Counted from the stretch's first letter, positions 23,752 to 32,053 are shown. The stretch: DNA of 64,000 bases from Kribbella solani (GCF_014205295.1 NZ_JACHNF010000001.1:1612001-1676000), one strand, 5' to 3'. Notes: generated by a model from the sequence alone, not told the origin. Numbers and translations: made by a program.

Positions 23752-24115
23752 CCGCCTCGAACACCAGGGTCTTGGTCAGGGTTTTCCGTACCGGAGACGC
23801 CTCGAGCCGGGCCAGGACGGCATCGCGGTGCGCTTCGGCGGCCGGTCCCAGCTCGACCTGGTAGCGGAAGCGGGTGACGGTCTCTTCGCGCCCGAGATCG
23901 ACGCTCACCGTGACGTGGTCGTCGATGCCGAGCTCGGTCAAGTACATCCGCGCGGAGATCGTCAGACAGCTGGCGAACGCCGCCTCAAGCAGTTCGTGCG
24001 GGCGCAGGCCGGCCGTACCGCCGACGCCGTTCTTCCGGGTGTCGGCGACGCCCTCGTTGCCCGATGCCCGGAATCGCACCTGCCAGGGCTCCGTCAGTGC
24101 CACCGCTTCGACCAT
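23735..24115 (-). CDS. OsmC-like peroxide-reducing protein
   Basis: A 126-residue OsmC/Ohr superfamily protein. One redox cysteine lies in ELLEAAFASCLTISARMYL, preceded by the characteristic LRPHELL. I see no second cysteine in the usual place, so it is OsmC-like rather than typical Ohr. Such proteins reduce organic hydroperoxides. ATG at 24115. Convergent overlap with fxsA. Confidence 0.8.
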   Translation of the reverse strand: MVEAVALTEPWQVRFRASGNEGVADTRKNGVGGTAGLRPHELLEAAFASCLTISARMYLTELGIDDHVTVSVDLGREETVTRFRYQVELGPAAEAHRDAVLARLEASPVRKTLTKTLVFEAATSGR

Positions 24116-24170
24116 GGTTCGAGCCTAGCCCTGACGCCATGATTTGAGACGATTTGTCTCGCGTTGTGGT

Positions 24171-24674
24171 CTATGCGCCGCCGGCCGAGTACGGGATCTG
24201 CCAGCGGGCCGGGCGGGCCTGGAGGCGGCCGGCGATGAACTGGTGCAGGCGGTTCAGGGCCGTGGTCCAGAACATGTCGTAGCTCTCGACCAGGTCCTGG
24301 GGGAGTCCACCGTGGGTGAGGATCAGGTGGGCGTCGCGGGCACCCGGCACCACGTCGACGAGTACCGTGCTCGGCTGGTGGGGCGGCGCGTCCCAGGTCG
24401 CCTGGAAATAGTGCGGCGGCACGCAGGTCATGACCATCCCCGTCTGCTGCTCGACGTGCCGCCCGGGCTCGAGTGCGTTGACGCCGGTCGACACGGTGAA
24501 TCCGCCGTACTGCGTGTCGCTCATGATCGTTGCCCCGAGCCACTGACTGAGGAACTCGGGCTTCGTCACCAGGCTCCACAGGCGGTCCGCGTCACAGTCC
24601 AGCGTCCTGATGTACCTCAACTGCGGGGACCGACTCGTACCGGCCACCCGCATGCGCTGTTCTCTGGTCGCCAT
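24171..24674 (-). CDS. SRPBCC/AHSA1-like protein
   Basis: A 167-residue protein with features of the START-like SRPBCC fold: LRYIRTLDCDADRLWSLVTKPEFLSQWLGA near the N-terminus (in parts), GGFTVSTG, and a long C-terminal helix ESYDMFWTTALNRLHQFIAG. Members bind hydrophobic ligands or act like AHSA1. The ATG at 24674 is chosen over a farther TTG; ATG at 24653 is also possible. There is no informative context beyond the stress-type genes around it. Confidence 0.75.
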   Translation of the reverse strand: MATREQRMRVAGTSRSPQLRYIRTLDCDADRLWSLVTKPEFLSQWLGATIMSDTQYGGFTVSTGVNALEPGRHVEQQTGMVMTCVPPHYFQATWDAPPHQPSTVLVDVVPGARDAHLILTHGGLPQDLVESYDMFWTTALNRLHQFIAGRLQARPARWQIPYSAGGA

Positions 24675-24738
24675 ACCGCCCCGGTGCCCAGTACGCGCCC
24701 ACCTCAAGCGCCGGGTGCGGCCAGGGCTTTCCGAACGG

Positions 24739-25566
24739 TCAGCTGTTCGGGAGGTGCCGGGTGTCGATCAGGCGCTGGGCGACCTCGCGGAGTTTGGTGT
24801 TGGTGTCCTGCGAGTACCGGCGGAGCACCTCGAAGGCGAGGTCGGCGCTCAGGTCGTACCGTTCCATCAGGATGCCCATCGCCTGGCCGACCAGCTTCCG
24901 GGCGTCGACCGCGACCTTCAGGTGTTCTTCGCGCCGGGCGGTCGCGACGGCGACGGCGGCGTGCCGGGCGAGGATGTGCGCGATCGCGACCTCGTCCGGC
25001 CCGAACGCGTCCGGGACCTTGCTGTACAGCCCGAGCACCCCGACCGCCGCGTTCCCGGTCCACAGTGGTACGTCGAGAACGCTGCGGACGCCGATCTCGA
25101 TCACCTTCTTGGTCCATTCGGGCCATTGCTGCAGCCTGACGGTGTCGGGTATCTCGACGGTCGTCCGCTCTCGCATGCACTGCCGCAGCGGCCCGTCGCC
25201 GCCACTCATCTGAAAGGTATAGATCGCGGCGACGGCCGGGTCGGTGACCGCGGGCACCTCGGTGCGGCCGTCGCCGGCGCTGAGGGCGACGCCGGCGTAG
25301 TCACAGCTGAGTGCCTGCAGCGCGTACTCGACGACGGTCTGGACGGTTTCCTCGACCCCGATCGCCTCGTGCATTTCGAGGGCGAGCCGCGCGAATCCTT
25401 CCGCGGTGGCGGCAGGATCGGGCGCTGCCTGGCCGAACCCGGAAGCCACGGTCAGATCCACCGGCAGACCCGCTGCCTCGGGGTCGCGTCCGCTCGTCTC
25501 CGTCACCTCTTCATCATGCATCGCGCCTGGCCGCAGGCCCAGGTACAGCCGCTGGACGCAGGCCAT
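24739..25566 (-). CDS. GAF-ANTAR domain protein (RNA-binding antiterminator type)
   Basis: A 275-residue protein with a GAF sensor domain (about residues 60-205) and a C-terminal ANTAR domain (about 208-268; KLVGQAMGILMERYDLSADLAFEVLRRYSQDTNTKLREVAQRLI, in parts). ANTAR domains bind paired hairpins in RNA and prevent termination; GAF-ANTAR proteins are common in actinomycetes. The ATG at 25566 overlaps the stop of the sigma-factor gene by one base (TGATG), so the two are translationally coupled. That pairs a promoter-choice protein with a likely RNA-level regulator in one operon. GAF ligand unknown. Confidence 0.9.
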   Translation of the reverse strand: MACVQRLYLGLRPGAMHDEEVTETSGRDPEAAGLPVDLTVASGFGQAAPDPAATAEGFARLALEMHEAIGVEETVQTVVEYALQALSCDYAGVALSAGDGRTEVPAVTDPAVAAIYTFQMSGGDGPLRQCMRERTTVEIPDTVRLQQWPEWTKKVIEIGVRSVLDVPLWTGNAAVGVLGLYSKVPDAFGPDEVAIAHILARHAAVAVATARREEHLKVAVDARKLVGQAMGILMERYDLSADLAFEVLRRYSQDTNTKLREVAQRLIDTRHLPNS

Positions 25567-26231
25567 CAGGCCGACAGCGCGAGCTGCAGCCGCCCGAGGA
25601 TCGCGCGGAGCAGCCGGGACACCTGCATCTGGCTGACCCCGATCTCGATGCCGATCTCTGCCTGGGTGCGGTGATCGACGAAACGCCGGCGCAGGATCAG
25701 CTGGTCACGGTCCGGCAGGTCGTCCACCACCGGTTGCAGTGCGTGGATCTGGTCCACGAGCGCGTACGTGTCCATCGGATCGGCGAGCTGAGCCACCACG
25801 CTGCGGGTACTGCCGTCCGCGGCGGGCTGGGCGTCCAGCGAGTTGGGCTGGAAGCAGCCCCGGGCCTGTTCGGCCTCGATGATCTCGCGGAGGTCGACGT
25901 TCAGCGCCTCGGCCAGCTCGCGGTTGCTCGGCCAGTGCCCGAGGTCGACCGCGAGCGTCGCCTGGACGGCGTTCACCCTGGACTGGATCTCCTGCAGCCG
26001 GCGGGGCAGCTTGATCGCCCAGGCGTTGTCCCGGAAGTGGTGCCGGATGCCGCCGCGGATGGTCGGCACGGCGTACGACCTGAAGTCGGAGTCACCGCTC
26101 GGGCGATAGTTGCGTACGGCCCGGACCAAGTGCTCGAAGGCGATCTGCTCCAGGTCCTCGGTGTCGACGCCGCGGCCACGGTACCGGCGGGCCTGCGTAC
26201 GGGAAACGCGGACCGGACTACTCGTGGTCAT
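25566..26231 (-). CDS. SigB/SigF-type sigma factor with short N-terminus
   Basis: A 221-residue group 3 sigma factor. Region 2 is seen as YRGRGVDTEDLEQIAFEHLVRAVRNYRP and SDFRSYAVPTIRGGIRHHFRD, region 3 around SRVNAVQATLAVDLGHWPSNRELAEALNV, and region 4 as LPDRDQLILRRRFVDHRTQAEIGIEIGVSQMQVSRLLRAILGRL (all quoted in parts). Usual family members begin with an additional helix (HLPLVRHLARR type) that is missing: the ATG at 26231 leaves only about 15 residues before the RYRGRG stretch, and the upstream frame does not supply it. It could be a naturally trimmed variant. Its partner anti-sigma factor is not evident nearby; the coupled GAF-ANTAR gene takes that place. Confidence 0.87.
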   Translation of the reverse strand: MTTSSPVRVSRTQARRYRGRGVDTEDLEQIAFEHLVRAVRNYRPSGDSDFRSYAVPTIRGGIRHHFRDNAWAIKLPRRLQEIQSRVNAVQATLAVDLGHWPSNRELAEALNVDLREIIEAEQARGCFQPNSLDAQPAADGSTRSVVAQLADPMDTYALVDQIHALQPVVDDLPDRDQLILRRRFVDHRTQAEIGIEIGVSQMQVSRLLRAILGRLQLALSA

Positions 26232-26304
26232 TGCGGGTCGTCCTGCCTGTCGCAGCCCGGTCGAGCGTGGCGCGTTGTTGTACCACCACCGGGACACCAC
26301 CCGA

Positions 26305-26329
26305 GTACCCGGGCGTAAGCGTCCGAATC
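26305..26329 (-). promoter_or_regulatory. Possible SigB/SigF-type promoter of the sigma operon
   Basis: On the minus strand GATT (26326-26329) and GGGTAC (26305-26310) are 15 bases apart, resembling the GTTT-N14-16-GGGTAY promoters used by this sigma class. The match would imply autoregulation. The start would be near 26298, about 67 bases before the ATG. Confidence 0.3.
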
Positions 26330-26334
26330 GTCGC

Positions 26335-26826
26335 TCAGTCAGGTTGCTTCCGGCTGCGCCGCACCCAGCCCGGGATCACTACCCAGAAGGTGACGAACCA
26401 GAGCAGTACGCCGGCCACGATCGCGATCGAGACGCTTCGTGGCAGGGCGACGTCCAGCGCGATCAGTACGCCACCGCAGATCGCGACCACCAGGAACGCC
26501 ATCCCAGCGCGCGCGAGCCGGTCGGTGATCACGACCAGGCGGTCACGCAGTCCTTGCCGGTACAGGACCCGGTGGAAGGCGACCGGTGCGAGGAAGAGCG
26601 CGACGGCCATCGCCGCGGCGACCAGCGTGCACGCGTACACGATGTGGGTGAAGTCGTCGGTGTCGCCGAACCGGTTCTGGAACGCGATGCCGAGCAGGAA
26701 GGCGAACAGGATCTGCGTACCGGTCTGGACGAGCCGCAGCTCCTGGAGCAGCTCGTTCCAGTGGCGATCGAGTCGCTCGCCGGAGTCCTCGTCCTTGCGC
26801 TGATACCCGAGCATGCCGCCGCGCAT
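26335..26826 (-). CDS. DUF6328-like membrane protein
   Basis: A 163-residue protein with four predicted membrane helices (about residues 38-55, 62-82, 108-125 and 130-150). The start of the core, RHWNELLQELRLVQTGTQILFAFLLGIAF (in parts), is the stretch I associate with the DUF6328 family of actinobacterial membrane proteins. Function unknown. ATG at 26826 with AAGGAAGG 8 bases upstream. It lies just upstream of the sigma factor gene on the same strand with a 103-base gap that holds the candidate sigma promoter. Confidence 0.8.
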   Translation of the reverse strand: MRGGMLGYQRKDEDSGERLDRHWNELLQELRLVQTGTQILFAFLLGIAFQNRFGDTDDFTHIVYACTLVAAAMAVALFLAPVAFHRVLYRQGLRDRLVVITDRLARAGMAFLVVAICGGVLIALDVALPRSVSIAIVAGVLLWFVTFWVVIPGWVRRSRKQPD

Positions 26827-26889
26827 CTGCTCAGCCTTCCTTCGGTCTCCCTCCCGTGGTAACCGGCGGCGGGCCCAGGGAACCGCGAG

Positions 26890-28038
26890 CTATCCCGGGA
26901 AGGGACCGGCGAAGGCGTGCTCGGTGAAGCGATCGGCCATCACCTGATGCGTGGGGTAGTCGGGGTGCAGGTCGTCGGGGAGCGGGTTGGTGGCGTTGTC
27001 CGCGGCGCCGTACAGGGTGCGGCCGTCCAGGTAGTGCAGCCGTGGATCGGTCTCGGCACGCTGCGCGACCACGCGAGCCAGCTCGTCGCGGATGACCGTC
27101 AGGGTGAGCTTGCCGGCCGGCACCTCCTCCGGGTTGCCGGTGGCGGTGAAGCGGAGCTGACCGGTGGCGAGGGCCGACAGGTCCCAGCCGGTCGGGCCGG
27201 GGGTGTCCTCGTGGATCGGGCAGAGGATCGGGGAGACGACCAGCAGCGGCGTGTCCGGGTGGCCGTCGCGGATCGTGTCGAGGAAGCCGTGCAGCGCCGG
27301 GGTGAACGAGCGCAGGCGGAGGCTGTCGGTGTTGACGATGTTGATACCGAGTTTGACGCTGATCAGGTCCGCGGGCGTGTCGCGGATGGTACGGGCGATG
27401 AACGGCTGCAGGAACGCGCTCCCGCCGAGGCCGAGGTTGATCAGCTCGACCCCGGCCCGCGCCGCGACGAGGGCAGGCCACGTACCGGTCGGGTGCTGTG
27501 CGTTCGAGCCGTGACTGATCGAGCTGCCGTGATGCAGCCAGGTACGCCGGGAGGTCGCGACCGGCTCGATCGGCGCGTCGGTACGCAGGGCGACAAGCTC
27601 GGCGGTCTCGTCATGCGGCAGCCAGATCTCGACGGTCTTCGGCGCGTCGGCCAGCCCCTCGAACCGCAACGTCGATGATTCGCCCGGGCGTGTCTCGATG
27701 CTTCCGGTGACCAGATCGATCCTGATCACGTCGCCGCCCGGCGCGCTTGCCTGCGCGGTCAGTTGGCCGTCGACGAGCAGGTCGTACACCCCGTCCGTAC
27801 GCGCCGGGGCGCCGAGGTAGTCACGTTTCGTCGGCAACGTCTCCAGCTCGATCGCGGTCGCCCGCGTCCGGAACACGAGCCGCACGCCGGACGGCTGGGA
27901 CTCGACCATCGACATCTGGCCGTCGTCGTACTGCGCCCGCGCCCAGGCGGCGAGCCGATGGGGGAGTACGCCGCGCTCGGTCCGCTCCAGCTCGGCAGCG
28001 CCGCGGACCAGCTCGACGGTGATCGGGGTGGTAATCAC
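26890..28038 (-). CDS. SGNH/GDSL esterase with N-terminal beta domain
   Basis: A 382-residue two-domain hydrolase. Residues 1 to about 165 form a beta-sandwich resembling the N-terminal domain of family 2 carbohydrate esterases. The SGNH domain follows: the nucleophile serine in HHGSSISHGS (about residue 190), glycine block GLGGSAFLQP, asparagine block KLGINIVN, and the His/Asp block DDLHPDYPTHQVMADRF. No signal peptide, so it is cytoplasmic. Deacetylation of an imported acetylated sugar is plausible but unproven. GTG at 28038 chosen because GAGAGG lies 8 bases upstream. Confidence 0.82.
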   Translation of the reverse strand: MITTPITVELVRGAAELERTERGVLPHRLAAWARAQYDDGQMSMVESQPSGVRLVFRTRATAIELETLPTKRDYLGAPARTDGVYDLLVDGQLTAQASAPGGDVIRIDLVTGSIETRPGESSTLRFEGLADAPKTVEIWLPHDETAELVALRTDAPIEPVATSRRTWLHHGSSISHGSNAQHPTGTWPALVAARAGVELINLGLGGSAFLQPFIARTIRDTPADLISVKLGINIVNTDSLRLRSFTPALHGFLDTIRDGHPDTPLLVVSPILCPIHEDTPGPTGWDLSALATGQLRFTATGNPEEVPAGKLTLTVIRDELARVVAQRAETDPRLHYLDGRTLYGAADNATNPLPDDLHPDYPTHQVMADRFTEHAFAGPFPG

Positions 28039-28071
28039 TACGCTTACCTCTCGGGGTTCTCGGGACAACAA

Positions 28072-28105
28072 GAAGCCCTCACCGCGCCGTTGCGGTGAGG
28101 GCTTC
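28072..28105 (-). terminator. Intrinsic terminator of rbpA
   Basis: A perfect 14-bp inverted repeat (GAAGCCCTCACCGC / GCGGTGAGGGCTTC) with a 6-base loop lies 9 bases after the rbpA stop. On the minus strand it is followed by TTGTTGT. It separates rbpA from the SGNH esterase gene. Confidence 0.88.
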
Positions 28106-28114
28106 GAGTACGGA

Positions 28115-28486
28115 TCAGGCCGTGCGCTTGGTTCGGTGCAGGTGGGCGGGGCCGATCTCGCCCTTGCGGAGCAACTCGACCCGCTCGGCCAGCAGCTCCT
28201 CCAGCTCCGAGATGCTCCGGCGCTCGCGCAGCATGTCCCAGTGCGTACGGGCCGGCTTCTCCTGCTTCGGCTCCGGCTTCTCGCCGGTCGACCGGGCGGC
28301 CTCGCTGCCGCAGTGCGGGCACTCCCAGACCGCGGGCACCTCGGCGTCGTGCGCCATCGTCACCTCGACCACGTGCCCCCGGGGGCAGTCGTACGTGATC
28401 ATCTGGCGCGGGGCGAACTCGACACCGCGGTCATCCTCGAAGCTGACCCCACCCAGCCCCGAACCACGCAGTACGCGATTAGACAT
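28115..28486 (-). CDS. rbpA: RNA polymerase-binding protein RbpA
   Basis: A 123-residue actinobacterial transcription factor that binds RNA polymerase and the principal sigma factor and stabilises open complexes. The N-terminal tail (MSNRVLRGSGLGGVSFEDDRG), the core with zinc-type cysteines (YDCPRGH, WECPHCG), the basic linker, and the C-terminal sigma-interaction helix region (RTHWDMLRERRSISELEELLAERVELL, in parts) are all present. A sigma-R-type promoter lies 30-55 bases upstream of the ATG, as known for rbpA in Streptomyces coelicolor, and a strong terminator follows. Confidence 0.96.
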   Translation of the reverse strand: MSNRVLRGSGLGGVSFEDDRGVEFAPRQMITYDCPRGHVVEVTMAHDAEVPAVWECPHCGSEAARSTGEKPEPKQEKPARTHWDMLRERRSISELEELLAERVELLRKGEIGPAHLHRTKRTA

Positions 28487-28515
28487 GTCAAACCTCCGAG
28501 ATCGTCATCCGTGCC

Positions 28516-28541
28516 AACGGTCGGCCGGCCCGGATCATTCC
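28516..28541 (-). promoter_or_regulatory. Sigma-R-type promoter of rbpA
   Basis: On the minus strand GGAAT (28537-28541) and GTT (28516-28518) are separated by exactly 18 bases, the consensus of the thiol-stress sigma factor SigR of Streptomyces (GGAAT-N18-GTT). rbpA is an established SigR target there, so sequence and precedent agree. Confidence 0.75.
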
Positions 28542-28702
28542 CATTTTGGCATGTCCGAGCCATATGTACGCACCTGACAACACCGTCGTCACCCGCTGTC
28601 ATCACTTGTTCACAAATCACCGCGTGTCGCGGCGCCGCGCCGGTGCACCCGACGTACGACGTCCTGGATCGGTGTCCGGTTCACAGACAGTTGCCAGGAA
28701 GT

Positions 28703-28719
28703 GAGGATCTCTTCCTCAG
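28703..28719. promoter_or_regulatory. Palindrome upstream of the efflux adaptor gene
   Basis: TGAGGA-TCTCT-TCCTCA is a 6-5-6 inverted repeat lying 25-41 bases before the ATG at 28744 and just upstream of a TAACGT hexamer (28731-28736). The absence of a ribosome-binding site and the 7-base distance suggest a leaderless transcript. Candidate operator for an unlinked regulator. Confidence 0.35.
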
Positions 28720-28743
28720 CAATCGTCCCTAACGTCAGCGACC

Positions 28744-30132
28744 ATGGTGCTACCCCGCCACAAGCTCCGTGGCCTCAGCTTCGTGAACGTGGCCCTGGTG
28801 GCCATCGTCGCGGTGATCGCTCTCACCGCGTACTTCCTGTTCTTCAAGAAGGATCCGCCGGCCGCCGGCGTGACCCGCCCGACGGTCGCCGTGCAGCGCG
28901 GCGACGTCACCGCGAGCGTCAGCTCCAGCGGCACCCTGCAGAGCTCGCAGACCGCCTCGCCGCAGTTCGAGACGTCGGGCACGGTCACGCAGGTGCTGGT
29001 CAAGGTCGGTCAGGTGGTGGCCAAGGGCGCGGCGATCGCGAAGGTCGACCCGTCGGCGGCCGAGCGGCAGCTCCGGATCGCGCAGCAGAACCAGATCGCG
29101 TCGGTGAACTCGGTCACAGCGGCCGAGGAGACCCTGCGCGACGCTCAGGACGCGCTCGACGCGGCCGAGGAAGCCTCCGCCTCACCTTCACCCACACCTA
29201 CCTCCGGGGGCAGTCAGCAGACCCAGTCTCAGGGTCAAGGGCAGAGTCAGAGCCCGCAGGTTGCCGTCAGCAACGCCGAGGCGAGCCTGGCCAAGGCGAA
29301 GGCGGACAAGGAGCAGGCCGACCAGAACGTCGATGCCGCCCAGGCCGCCGTCGACGCGACCACGCTGAAGGCGCCGATCGCCGGGACGATCACCGCGATC
29401 AACGGCTCGGTCGGCTCGGTTTCCGGTGGGTCGAGCTCAGGCAGTGGGTCCAGCTCGGGGTCCAGTTCAGGGACGGGCAGTTCGGGTTCGGGGAGCAGCG
29501 CGCAGGGCTCTACCTCAAGTCAAGGTTCAGGCTCCACGAGTACGGGCTTCGTCGATATCGCCGACCTGAAGACGCTGCAGGTGGTCGCCGCGTTCGCGGA
29601 GGCGGACGCGATCAAGATCAAGGCCGGTCAGTCCGCGACCGTGACGCTGAACGCCGAGCCGGGTACGACCTTCACCGCCTCGCTCGCCTCGGTTTCGCCG
29701 ACGCCGACCACGACGAACGGCGTCGTCTCGTACTCGGCCACGTTCAGCCTGGCGAAGCTGCCGGCGAACGCGCGGATGGGTCAGACGGCCAATGTCACGG
29801 TCCAGACCGCGAAGGCGGCGAACGCGTTGTACGTGCCGAGTACGGCGATCAGCACCAGCGGGACGACGTACACGGTGACGATGGCGAACGGCGGCGGCAC
29901 CCGGGAGATCAAGGTCGGCGTCCGCGGCGACAGCTTCACCCAGGTCACGTCCGGTCTGAACGAGGGCGACGAGATCGAGCTGCTGCAGGGCGCGATCGGC
30001 GGCACCCAGACCGGCCAGGGCCGGACAGGTCAGCAGGGGCAGCCGGGTGGCGGTCAGTTCCCGGCCGGCGGGCTGGGCGGCGCGGGTACGGGCGCGGGGA
30101 ACGGCGGCGCGGGTGGTTTCCGTGGTCGCTGA
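28744..30132 (+). CDS. MacA/HlyD-like efflux adaptor protein
   Basis: A 462-residue membrane-anchored adaptor. One N-terminal helix (about 14-34) is followed by a lipoyl/barrel-sandwich half (VQRGDVTASVSSSGTL, TQVLVKVGQVVAKGAAIAKVD), a helical hairpin (about 110-205) interrupted by a Ser/Gln/Pro-rich stretch (about 145-170), and the second lipoyl half (LKAPIAGTITAINGSVG). An unusual Ser/Gly-rich insert (about 224-266) follows, then a beta-barrel (LKTLQVVAAFAEADAIKIKAGQSATVTL, in parts) and a Gly-rich tail. In Gram-negatives such proteins bridge to an outer-membrane channel; in a monoderm they probably support a MacB-type extruder of peptides, lipids or antibiotics. Heads a four-gene operon. 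Confidence 0.88.
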   Translation: MVLPRHKLRGLSFVNVALVAIVAVIALTAYFLFFKKDPPAAGVTRPTVAVQRGDVTASVSSSGTLQSSQTASPQFETSGTVTQVLVKVGQVVAKGAAIAKVDPSAAERQLRIAQQNQIASVNSVTAAEETLRDAQDALDAAEEASASPSPTPTSGGSQQTQSQGQGQSQSPQVAVSNAEASLAKAKADKEQADQNVDAAQAAVDATTLKAPIAGTITAINGSVGSVSGGSSSGSGSSSGSSSGTGSSGSGSSAQGSTSSQGSGSTSTGFVDIADLKTLQVVAAFAEADAIKIKAGQSATVTLNAEPGTTFTASLASVSPTPTTTNGVVSYSATFSLAKLPANARMGQTANVTVQTAKAANALYVPSTAISTSGTTYTVTMANGGGTREIKVGVRGDSFTQVTSGLNEGDEIELLQGAIGGTQTGQGRTGQQGQPGGGQFPAGGLGGAGTGAGNGGAGGFRGR

Positions 30133-30814
30133 CGCCCTGATCGACATCCGGGACGTCACCAAGACGTACGGCAGCGGTGAGACGGCCGTGCACGCGCTCC
30201 GGGGCGTTTCGCTGCGGGTCCAGGCCGGTGAGTACGTGGCGGTGATGGGATCGTCCGGATCCGGCAAGTCCACGTTGATGAACATCCTCGGCTGCCTCGA
30301 CGTACCGTCGCGCGGGGAGTACTGGCTGGACGGCAGCAACGTCGCGCGGCTGAGCGAGGACCAGCAGGCACTCGTCCGCGGCCGGAAGATCGGCTTCATC
30401 TTCCAGTCGTTCAACCTGATCCCGCGGACGACCGCGCTCGCGAACGTCGAGCTGCCACTCACGTACGCGCACCTGCGCCGCGCCGAGCGTCGCCGGCGGG
30501 CGGGGCGGGCGTTGGAGCTGGTCGGCCTCGCGGACCGTACCGGGCACCGCCCGAACGAACTGTCCGGCGGCCAGCAGCAGCGGGTCGCGATCGCCCGCGC
30601 GCTGGCGACCGGCCCGCGGATCCTGCTGGCCGACGAACCGACCGGGAACCTGGATGCGCACTCGACCGCGGAAGTGCTCGCGATGTTCGACGACCTGCAC
30701 GCGGACGGCCGGACGATCGTGGTGATCACCCACGAGCACGACGTGGCGGCGCGGGCGCGGCGGCTGGTGCAGGTGTCCGACGGCCGGATCGTCGCCGACG
30801 AGGTGACCCGCTGA
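30122..30814 (+). CDS. MacB-type ABC exporter ATPase
   Basis: A 230-residue ATPase of the LolD/MacB group. Walker A is GSSGSGKST, the Q-loop region IFQSFNLIPRTTALANVELPL is typical of the group, the signature is LSGGQQQRVAIARAL, Walker B LLADEPTGNLD and the H-loop VITHEHDVA. Start at GTG 30122 (GTG 30113 also possible) inside the end of the adaptor gene. Overlaps the permease gene by one base (TGATG). It powers the mechanotransmission-type permease encoded next. Confidence 0.93.
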   Translation: MVADALIDIRDVTKTYGSGETAVHALRGVSLRVQAGEYVAVMGSSGSGKSTLMNILGCLDVPSRGEYWLDGSNVARLSEDQQALVRGRKIGFIFQSFNLIPRTTALANVELPLTYAHLRRAERRRRAGRALELVGLADRTGHRPNELSGGQQQRVAIARALATGPRILLADEPTGNLDAHSTAEVLAMFDDLHADGRTIVVITHEHDVAARARRLVQVSDGRIVADEVTR

Positions 30815-32043
30815 TGTCGCCACGCGACCTGATGGGCGCGGCATTGCGCGGTCTGACCGCGAACAAGCTGCGTTCGTTGCTGACCGTCCTCGGGGTGTCG
30901 ATCGGCGTCGGCGCGGTCATCGTGCTGGTTGCGGTCGGCAACGGTTCGGGCAAGGCGGTGCAGTCCCGGCTGGAGGCGATGGGTACGAACCTGCTGACCG
31001 TTTCCACGACCGGCGGCGGTGGTGGCTTCCTGCGCGGACAGGCCGGGCCGGCCAACCAGCAGTACAGCCTGACGCTCGACGACGCGGCCGCGCTCGCGGA
31101 CAAACGGCTCGCGCCGGACGTGGCCTCGGTCGCGCCGGTGATGACCAGCTCCGGTACGGCGACCAACGGCGACACCAGCTACACCGTGAACCAGGTGATC
31201 GGTACGACTCCGGATTACCTGCCCGCGACGAACACGCCCGTACAGCTCGGGCAATCGTTCACGCAGGCGGACGTGGACGCGTCACGGCGGGTCATCCTGC
31301 TGGGCCAGACCGCGGCGACCGAACTGTTCACCCGGCCGGCGGCCGCGGTCGGCCAGACGATCAAGCTCGGCGCCGTCGACTTCACCGTCCTCGGTGTCCT
31401 CGCGAGCAAGGACAGCACCGGCTTCAACGACCCGAACGCGACCGCGATCGTCCCGATCACCACGCTCCGCGCGACCCAGGCCGGGTACGGGGCGCTGAGC
31501 CAGATCGTCGTCCAGGCAGCGGCCACGGACCGCGTCGACACCGCCCAGGCCGAGGTCACTCAGCTGCTGACCGCGCGGCATCAGGTACCGGCGACGGAGA
31601 CCTCGCCGTTCCGGATCACGAACTCGGCGCAGATCCTGCAAACCAGCCAGGACACCGCCGCGACCTTCACCGCGCTGCTGGCCACCGTCGCCGCGATCAG
31701 CCTGGTCGTCGGCGGGATCGGCGTCACCAACATCATGCTGGTCACGGTCACCGAACGAACCCGCGAGATCGGCATCCGGAAGGCGCTCGGCGCGCGGCGG
31801 CGGACGATCCTCGGCCAGTTCCTGATCGAGGCGACGCTGCTCAGCCTGATCGGTGGTGGCGTCGGGGTCGGGGTGGCGCTGATCGTCACCCGCTTCCAGC
31901 TCGCCGGCGTCCAGCCGGTACTGGTGCCGTCGTCGATCGGACTCGCGCTCGGCGTGTCCGCGGCCGTCGGCCTGTTCTTCGGCAGCATGCCGGCCCACCG
32001 AGCCGCCGGCCTCCGTCCCATCGACGCACTACGACACGAGTGA
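30814..32043 (+). CDS. MacB-type ABC exporter permease
   Basis: A 409-residue FtsX/MacB-type permease: helix 1 at about 20-45 (LLTVLGVSIGVGAVIVLVAVG), a large extracellular domain (about 50-285), and three C-terminal helices (about 290-315, 340-365, 375-395) with the typical segment VTERTREIGIRKALGARRRTILGQFLIEA (in parts). ATG overlaps the ATPase stop. With the adaptor it should form a tripartite-style extruder moving substrate from the outer membrane leaflet or cell surface. The substrate is unknown. Confidence 0.93.
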   Translation: MSPRDLMGAALRGLTANKLRSLLTVLGVSIGVGAVIVLVAVGNGSGKAVQSRLEAMGTNLLTVSTTGGGGGFLRGQAGPANQQYSLTLDDAAALADKRLAPDVASVAPVMTSSGTATNGDTSYTVNQVIGTTPDYLPATNTPVQLGQSFTQADVDASRRVILLGQTAATELFTRPAAAVGQTIKLGAVDFTVLGVLASKDSTGFNDPNATAIVPITTLRATQAGYGALSQIVVQAAATDRVDTAQAEVTQLLTARHQVPATETSPFRITNSAQILQTSQDTAATFTALLATVAAISLVVGGIGVTNIMLVTVTERTREIGIRKALGARRRTILGQFLIEATLLSLIGGGVGVGVALIVTRFQLAGVQPVLVPSSIGLALGVSAAVGLFFGSMPAHRAAGLRPIDALRHE

Positions 32044-32053
32044 GGGTCCATTC

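Noticed and set aside
29412..29540. Ser/Gly-coding repeats as a possible mobile or tandem-repeat element
   Set aside because: It is an in-frame coding linker within the efflux adaptor, with varied codons and no flanking repeats.
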